64,000 nucleotides of DNA from Odiellus spinosus (Eukaryota > Arthropoda > Arachnida > Opiliones > Phalangiidae). A model generated the notes under the pieces. The model had not been told where the DNA came from and ran no database searches. It was given only the letters and a program-made list of their open reading frames with translations. How positions within the stretch are numbered: position 1 is the first letter of the stretch; each line of letters begins with the position of its first letter. The DNA lies in contig OY987229.1 in the NCBI GenBank assembly GCA_963920705.1, positions 23,223,728 to 23,287,727 on the forward strand, given 5' to 3'. This document shows positions 56,344 to 64,000 of the stretch, piece after piece. The position numbers were made by a program, and so were the translations under genes.

Positions 56344-59300
56344 GGGTATATTGCCAGCCAGCACATTCTCAAAACAATATTTCAAAAATAGGGTTTTAAA
56401 TACAATGGGGAAATAAAAGTTAATAACAGAAGTAAATCAGGAGAAGTTGTAGCTTAGGGGAAAGGCCTATACTAAAATGTGTTACAACGTCGACTACCAT
56501 CTACTATAAGTCAGCTTTAGTTCGCCCTGACGTTACGTTCGGGGCGTGTCGTCCAAAAACAATTGTAGGGTCACTGAGAAATCTCGACTCGAGAAACTAC
56601 CGTTAACGAACCTTGAGCAACTCTTCTTTCTAAATGGGCGACTACGTTAGTCCGCCTTGACTTTGACGGCTTACAAGCGCGGTGGCGAGTGAAACTGAAA
56701 GACTCGTCGTACCGAGGGGTGACTTGCCGGAAGCTACTTGTTTATTCGTAGCGGCGCCTGACGGAAGAGCTCGACTCTCCCACCAATCAAGGGGTAGTAG
56801 TTGCTCGAAATAAATTATCATTTTGTTTCTACTCCAATCGGGTTGAAGGTACTTTAACGAGTTCTTGGAATAATTCAATGTTTTCTCGGTACTTCAAGGA
56901 CTCTGATAGCCATTTAAAGTACCAAGAATCCATTGAAGTTTCAAGAACCAATTGGGTTTGCTCCTAAAATAATCGCTATTTTTGTCCACAAATGCTCCAG
57001 AAACATTTGAAACGTGAAACTAACTTTAACAGAACCGCGAATGCTTGACCAAAGTACTGTTGAAGTATAGTTTGACGTACGCGTACACGTTTCAAGTAGA
57101 CAAGTACCATTTATCAATATATTTTATTCTGGTAATCAGTCTAAACAAAACTATAATAGTATTTTTGGGGGACACCCCTTGTAGATTTAATATAATCGAA
57201 AACGCTCTTTATTTGACGCAACTAAGTCTTTAACGTTTTTCCGTGTCGCGGGCGAGGGAGTTAACTTGGCAATACGGGCCAAATATATAAGTATTACGCT
57301 TAGGAAATATCAATCATGCACGGTCACGCTTATAGTCGCACTCTCTCTCTCTCTCTCTCTTGCCAATTTCTAATGACACTCCGCGATGAGCTTGGGTGTG
57401 GCCTATCCATTCGTCAACCTCCGACTCGAGGCGTGAGTCGAATCTTCCAATATATTTCCAAAGCAGTCGATCTGTTCAATCGGATAGCGCCTTCGAAGGC
57501 CGCTACACTCTCGTATCCCTATCGTTACGCTCCTAACTACGAGATGATCTTTCCAAATCGAACGAACTGTCGCTATTTAGCTCGGAGTCCATTTCGACTC
57601 TAGACCCAAAATTATCTTTCCGTGCAGGATTTCTTCTTAAGCCTCATTCGCACCATACGCGTTTAATATTGGAATGTGGTAATTCTTGACAATATTTAAC
57701 ATATATATATCTGCGGGGAACTGTAAAATGTACACTATGTTAAACTTCATAGTATTTGAATAAAATAATCTCAAAAGTTTATCCGATTAGCTTGAGCTGA
57801 TGATTTTAACTATCTCGTGAATGTGTCTTTAGTTGCGTGGCCAAATACGGGGTGTAATATCATTAAAAAAACTAGGCTGAAGATCATTCTCTTTCTCTCT
57901 CTCTGAGGATTAATCGGTTGAGCGGCCACCCAAGATAACTTTTCCCTGGATCTCTCCGCACTCCCTTTTGTCCTTTTTAACCGCTCGTCTATTATTCGCG
58001 CCCGGTTCCGATTATTAAACGGGGCGACACCCAAGAAATGAATTCCATTCCAAATGTCCTCATTAGAAATCGTACATCTGTACCGAGCAACCTTAATTCC
58101 GATTCTCAATCTTCTTCTTATAATTATTAGATTTACTTTTCTCTTTCAAAATTTCCCCTTGGGAACCAAATATCTAATTATTATCGAAGGGAAGTGTAAA
58201 ATGAAATTATAAATTACGTTTCCACAATGTCATACTTTGTTTTTGTAGTAAAATAAATCTTATTTCGTCGTGAGAAGTATTCCAGTTATCGCGTATTAGA
58301 ATATAGAAGTTCAAATGTTGGTTCTATTTAAATTATTCGGGAAATCGTGGGATATCAAAGTCGGGCACCGGTACGCAATCTCGAAAGTAGAAACCATTTT
58401 GAAATCGACTCTGTTTACGTCGCTTAAAAAATACAATCTGTATTTTCTGACGCGGGTTGACTTATTTTTACCCTATATTTCTATTCGGAACACTTTGCGA
58501 CTTCGTATAGATCGACAAAGAAGAAAAAAAGCCAGACTTAATGGAGGTGGGAGTGCTTAGAACATCACTCCGAAATATGGAACTTATATGAGAGGAAAAG
58601 AGAGGGAGGGGGTGAAATGGAAATGATACGTTCGGGCGACAGACCCCAAAAAGATTGACAAATTTGACACCTGAAAATACTCCGCCTTTGAACCTCAACC
58701 GCGGAAGAAATTACAGACCTCGTGCCTGCAAAATCTCTACCACTATAGGCCCGTTCCCACTATCAGATCATTTTAAATATATTGGGAAAAATTGATTTCA
58801 ATGCTCTAAGATGGGAAAGGTTAAGTCTCGAGTTTAAATTTCAAACATAAATGGATTCTTCAATTACTTATTATATCTTATCATGGACTATAATTAAACA
58901 TAGATAAAATTCTAGTTTCAACCGAGTATTAGAGAAATTTTGAAAATTGTTTTAATTGGATTAGCTTTAATGAACTTAATCTAATCTGGTGAACGTGTTA
59001 CGTATGACAGAACCCCCTCTAATCTTCTCTATAAACTCATCGCGGTCAGTTCACCGCGAGTTTGTTTGGAATCTGGCGAGTTCTTGGACAAGTACTTCAA
59101 AAACCATTAATCACTCGACTCTGGTTCTAAACATAGCCGATTGTTGTCCTGGTTTCATTTTACGGGTTTGATTTGTTCGCGATTGCATTTGCCGGGATTG
59201 CTTCTAGAGCGCGTAATCGTTTCCAAGTATATTTGGAAAAGTGTATTTTTTCCCTAGCTCTCCTCGTAAGCCTTGGCTTTTTATTCCGAAACAATTACCG

Positions 59301-59843
59301 CGCAATATCGATCATTCCAAGCCTTCAACACAACATTTTAACTTAAAAAAAAAAATGTCCCGCTTGTCCAAATCGCGTTTTTAGACAATGATCCATTATA
59401 ATACGCTGTTTAAAAATTTATACCATAAACGCGAACGCCAACGATACTTTAATAACAATGAATACTACGAGTTGACGTACGAGTTCCAAGTTTCTTCATT
59501 TTTTTTCAACTCAATAATATTTTTTCTTTTCGAAGAAAAAGTCACGAAACGAAAAAAAAAAAAAACCATTTTTTTTAAAGCCGGCTTTATTTGATAACTA
59601 CGTTGTTACAAAGTCTCGAAAGAGCTCGCTCTTTGGGGATGACAGCTCCCTCTTTTTGGCTGTATTAGTTGCTATAGAAAAATAAGACTATGTGCCAAGT
59701 TTATATTGGTATTTTTATCTTATTTTCGAGAGAATAAATTTTTAGAAAGCTCATTTAAATTTAAGTATAGTTTGAGCGTGGAACTAACGCTTTTTGATCG
59801 ACTCTAGTTAGTTTTTCAGAGTCAGAACAGACATCTCTATAAT
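56344..59843. other. No gene recognised
   Basis: A (CT)10 tract and GC-richer patches near 56560-56800 and 57240-57600 are present. The 95-codon plus frame at 57316-57603 begins in the CT tract and has no recognisable domain. Confidence 0.4.
57341..57360. repeat. (CT)10 microsatellite
   Basis: 20 bp of uninterrupted CT. Confidence 0.95.
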
Positions 59844-61166
59844 TATTATATCAAAAATGTCTTTGCGAACAAAGACCCAGAAGGACATGTTATGGCCTTG
59901 AATGTCTGAAGTGACAGATATTTAATTTTCTTTTAAAACATTAAATTTAAATACAATTAAATTTTCTTTTAAAACATGAAATTTAAATACAATTAGATTT
60001 TCTTTTAAAACGAAATTTAAATATAATCACAATCTGGCACGATTTAGAGTTTCAAATTTCAATACAACTGATTTTATTCACTCGGAAATATTTAAGAAAA
60101 ACATAACAGACGATTTTCTCCCATTGACGCTTAACATTAAATTTCGCTTGATTATTTTTCAGGGAAAACGTGTATTGAACTGTTATTTTTCAGTATAACG
60201 TGAGTCCACTTTATGTTTTCTTAGTTTAACCCGAATTTCCACGACTCGCAATTGAACGGATCGTTAAAAATACTCCCGGTTTATTGGAATGGGTATATGA
60301 TAAAGGGAAATGTGTTTTTTAAAGCCCGTTTAAAGTCACCTTCTTTTCTAACTTAGCAGACGACGCAAACCATAACAATTTGTACTTTCAAAGCTATATT
60401 GCGCGCGCGAGGGAAGAGAATTTCAAAGCGACGAATTTTAGAGCGGATAAGGTTTTTAAATAAATTGTAATACTTTCATTTTTCTTTTCATTAAAACCGT
60501 ACAATTAAAATGATGATTTCCATAAGGGACCACTAATTAGTTATTAGGAGTTATAAAAAAAACATTATCCATGGATTAGGTTTGTTCGTTTGCAATCCAA
60601 ATTAAAAATTAAAATATGGAGAATTTTTATTCCCTTTAAATTCCTTGTATAAGCATCCGTAAGCTAACATGAACGAATTGCCTCGACTAAAGTCGAGGAG
60701 TTATAATAAAGCATTATCCATAGAAAACATTATCCAATTAAGGTATGGGATCAGATCATAGAACTTTGAGTCTAGCCTAAAGCCAAAGCTAAATTAAGTA
60801 TATTTTTCTCTCGAACGAAAAGTTTCCTTTTGTTTGACACGTAATCCCTGAAAAATAATCAAGCGAAATTTAATGTTAAGCGTCAATGGGAGAAAATCGT
60901 CTGTTATGTTTTTCTTAAATATTTCCGAGTGAATAAAATCAGTTGTATTGAAATTTGAAACTCTAAATCGTGCCAGATTGTGATTATATTTAAATTTCGT
61001 TTTAAAAGAAAATCTAATTGTATTTAAATTTCATGTTTTAAAAGAAAATTTAATTGTATTTAAATTTAATGTTTTAAAAGAAAATTAAATATCTGTCACT
61101 TCAGACATTCAAGGCCATAACATGTCCTTCTGGGTCTTTGTTCGCAAAGACATTTTTGATATAATA
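59844..61166. repeat. 322-bp inverted repeat with a 679-bp loop
   Basis: 59844-60165 is the reverse complement of 60845-61166. I compared the arms over several long stretches without finding a mismatch or gap; the coordinates sum to 121010 at both ends. Each arm includes three copies of a motif of about 37 bp (TTTCTTTTAAAACATGAAAT and variants). The loop has no gene, but it holds a perfect 18-nt hairpin CCTCGACTAAAGTCGAGG near 60681 and a direct repeat AGGAGTTATAA..AA (60547 and 60696). The identity implies recent origin or gene conversion. It could be a foldback transposon or the source of a hairpin RNA. Confidence 0.88.
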
Positions 61167-61330
61167 TCTGTCACTTCAGACATTCAAGGCCATAACATGT
61201 CCTTCTGGGTCTTTGTTCGCAAAGACATTTTTGATATAATATCTGTCACTTCAGACATTCAAGGCCATAACATGTCCTTCTGGGTCTTTGTTCGCAAAGA
61301 CATTTTTGATATAATATCTGTCACTTCAGT
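61091..61330. repeat. 75-bp unit in three identical copies
   Basis: ATCTGTCACTTCAGACATTC begins at 61091, 61166 and 61241, and a fourth start at 61316 is cut after 15 bp. The period of 75 is a multiple of three, so a repeated 25-residue frame stays open (61122-61334); this is a by-product, not evidence of a protein. The first unit is the outer end of the right inverted-repeat arm. The left arm carries one unit. Confidence 0.92.
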
Positions 61331-61379
61331 CTAACACGAAAGTGTTAACTTCTATATTAAAAGACTAGCCCTTTAAAAA

Positions 61380-63427
61380 GTGATTCAGTCAAATCTCTAC
61401 ATTTTTACCATTGCCCTTTAAACCCAATTAAAATTAATTTTTTCATAATTTTAAATGTTAATAGCTGCGGCAGCCGCACTTGATTCAGTCAAATCTCTAC
61501 ATTTTTACCATTGCCCTTTAATCCCAATTAAAACTAATTTTTTTATTATTTTTGATGTTAATAGCTGGGGCAGCCGCACTTGATTCAGTCAAATCTCTAC
61601 ATTTTTACCATTGCCCTTTAATTCCAATTAAAATAAGTTTTTACATTATTTTTGATGTTAATAGCTGCGGCAGCCGCACTTGATTCAGTCAAATCTCTAC
61701 ATTTTAACATTGCCCTTTAATCCCAATTAAAATTAATTTTTTCATTATTTTTGATGTTAATAGCTGGGGCAGCCGCATTTGATTCAGTCAAATCTCTACA
61801 TTTTTACCATTGCCCTTTAATCCCAATTAAAATTAATTTTTTCATTATTTTTTATGTTAATAGCTGGGGCAGCCGCACTTGATTCAGTCAAATCTCTACA
61901 TTTTTACCATTGCCCTTTAATCCCAGTTAAAATTAATTTTTTCATTATTTTTGATGTTAATAGCTGCGGCAGCCGCACTTGATTCAGTCAAATCTCTACA
62001 TTTTTACCATTGCCCTTTAATTCCAATTAAAATAATTTTTTACATTATTTTTGATGTTAATAGCTGGGGGAGCCGCACTTGATTCAGTCAAATCTCTACA
62101 TTTTAACATTGCCCTTTAATCCCAATTAAAATTAATTTTTACATTATTTTTGATGTTAATAGCTGCGGCAGCCGCACTTGATTCAGTCAAATCTCTACAT
62201 TTTTACCATTGCCCTTTAATTCCAATTAAAAAAAATTTTACATTATTTTTGATGTTAATAGCTGGGGGAGCCGCACTTGATTCAGTCAAATCCCTACATT
62301 TTAACATTGCCCTTTAATCCCAATTAAGATTAATTTTTTCATAATTTTTGATGGTAATACCTCCGGCAGCCGCACTTGATTCAGTCAAATCTCTACATTT
62401 TTACCATTGCCCTTTAATCCCAATTAAAATTAATTTTTACATTATTTTTGATGTTAATAGCTGGGGCAGCCGCACTTGATTCAGTCAAATCTCTACATTT
62501 TTACCATTGCCCTTTAATCCCAATTAAAATTAATTTTTACATTATTTTTGATGTTAATAGCTGGGGCAGCCGCACTTGATTCAGTCAAATCTCTACATTT
62601 TTTCCATTGCCCTTTAATCCCAATTAAAATTAACTTTTTCATAATTTTTGATGTTAATAGCTGGGGCAACCTCACTTGATTCAGTCAGATCTCTAAATTT
62701 TTACCATTGCCCTTTAATCCCAATTAAAATTAATTTTTACATTATTTTTGAAGATAATAGCTGGGGCAGCCGCACTTGATTCAGTCAAATCTCTACATTT
62801 TAACATTGCCCTTTAATCCCAATTAAAATTAATTTTTACATTATTTTTGATGTTAATAGCTGGGGGAGCCGCACTCGATTCAGTAAAATCTCTACATTTT
62901 TACCAGTGCCCTTTAATCCCAATTAAAATTAATTTTTTCATAATTTTTGATGTTAATAGCTGCGGCAGCCGCACTTGATTCCAGTCAAATCTCTACATTT
63001 TTACCAGTGCCCTTTAATCCCAATTAAAATTAATTTTTTCATAATTTTTTATGTTAATACCTCCGACAGCCGCAGCGAAATCATTATATTTTCCCCATTG
63101 CCCTTTAAACCCAATTAAAATGAATTTTTTCATCAATTTTGATGTTAATACCTCCGAGAGCCGCAGCGAAATCATTATATTTTCCCCATTGCCCTTTAAA
63201 CCAAATTTAAATTAAATTTTTCATCAATTTTGATGTTAATACCTCCGACAGCCGCAGTGAAATCTTTATATTTTCCCCATTGCCCTTTAAACCAAATTTA
63301 AATTAATTATTTCAGCAATTTTGATGTTAATACCTCCGACAGCCGCAGCGAAATCTTTATATTTTCCCCATTGCCCTTTAAACCAAATTCCAATTAATTT
63401 TTTCATTATTTTTGATGTTAATACCTT
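61380..63427. repeat. Satellite array: about 17 units of 100 bp, then 4 of about 91 bp
   Basis: Type A units start TGATTCAGTCAAATCTCTAC at 61381, 61481, 61581 and so on, at 97-100 bp. Each ends TTAATAGCTGSGGCAGCCGC. Type B units (from 63071, 63162, 63253 and 63343) replace the start with GCAGCGAAATCATTATATTT and the end with TTAATACCTCCGACAGCC. Both keep the core CATTGCCCTTTAA and the A/T-rich tail. Type A also alternates between GCTGCGG and GCTGGGG forms. Confidence 0.95.
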
Positions 63428-63552
63428 CCTTATTGCCGTTCGGAATGGCAAGTCGTTCGGAATTTCACTCATTTTTAAAAAGGAGAGTACTTTTAAGGCG
63501 GAGAAATTGAAAATTAATGTTATTCTATGAGATTTAGATTTTTTGCAAGAGA

Positions 63553-63982
63553 CTTACCTTTCAGATTTATTTTCTAATGCTTCCAAATATTTTACAGGCT
63601 TTATTTTAAGACTAATTTCATAATTTTATACCGATTAGTTTGGTCACAGTCTATAAACGGCAAAAATATGAAGAAGGAGAAATTAAGTCATTAGAGTTCA
63701 ATACCCATAGCCTCCAAATCAAGCGCGCGCGCTCGTGCTCGTGATTTTAAAAAGCCATATAAAACCTAAGCCTAATTTGTCAAATTAGGCTTAGGTTTTT
63801 GGCGAATCTATTTCTCCGCCTTACTTTTTCCTCCGTTTTCATGAATAGACTGTGGGCCAACTAATCGGTGTAAAATTATGAAATTAGTCTTAAAATGAAG
63901 CTCGAAACTTAATTCATACCACACGGAAAATCCAAGTCTGAAAAATATCCGGAAGTATTAGAAAATAAATCTGAAAGGTAAG
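63553..63982. repeat. Imperfect inverted repeat around a perfect 19-bp hairpin
   Basis: CTTACCTTTCAGATTTATTT (63553-) is mirrored by AAATAAATCTGAAAGGTAAG (to 63982). A second mirrored block is GACTAATTTCATAATTTTAT, centred near 63620, with its partner near 63880. At the centre, AAAACCTAAGCCTAATTTG (63761-63779) and its exact complement (63781-63799) form a 19-bp stem with a one-base loop. The right arm has about 40 bp extra. No gene. Confidence 0.8.
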
Positions 63983-64000
63983 CCACTTTCAAAAAACCAA

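Noticed and set aside
61122..61334. A 70-residue frame with a 25-residue repeat
   Set aside because: It is produced by the identical 75-bp tandem units. There is no start context or neighbouring gene.
61380..63427. CRISPR-like array
   Set aside because: The whole 100-bp unit is conserved, with no unique spacers, so it is a satellite in eukaryotic DNA.

Overview
This 64-kb window is AT-rich animal (metazoan) nuclear DNA. No full-length protein-coding gene, rRNA, tRNA, CRISPR array or bacterial-style operon could be recognised. CpG is common and not obviously depleted. A perfect (TTAGG)10 tract at 16106-16155 matches the usual arthropod telomere unit, so an arthropod is the best guess. That rests on one motif, and the species cannot be named.

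Gene content is thin and consists of candidate exons. On the minus strand, a GC-richer promoter/leader block (about 2330-2765) precedes a start codon at 2210 in a good context; 19 coding nt later there is a splice donor. On the plus strand, a 312-bp exon (39266-39577) has a pyrimidine-rich acceptor, two upstream ORFs, and a start codon only 10 nt before a GTAAGT donor. A third candidate is an 85-bp open exon at 11282-11366. Much of the window is therefore probably first introns and intergenic DNA. Three TATA-type core promoters on the plus strand (near 8119, 43971 and 46806) are possible but unproven.

The main content is repeats. From 2848 to 7575 lies a 4.2-kb palindrome containing five 376-384-bp palindromes alternating with six 79-80-bp hairpins, at a period of about 540 bp. 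Scattered through the window are short non-autonomous DNA transposons (MITEs). One group of five elements (16851, 20333, 29986, 35771, 38287) has CA...TG ends and 7-bp target-site duplications readable at every copy. Others include a 284-bp pair carrying YY1-like and E-box motifs (27123, 32086), TTAA-type elements resembling the T2/Kolobok group (37613, 48372, 51567, 51948), hAT-like CAGGGTTGCCAC elements (11515, 49524), and a dispersed family with ends like AAGCCGCGTTCACACT.

The last 4 kb (59844-63983) is a dense structural block. It has a 322-bp inverted repeat with no visible mismatches, an identical 75-bp triplication in its right arm, a 2-kb satellite with 100-bp and 91-bp unit types, and a further inverted repeat centred on a 19-bp perfect hairpin. 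No transposase or reverse transcriptase was found, so all mobile elements here would depend on enzymes encoded elsewhere.
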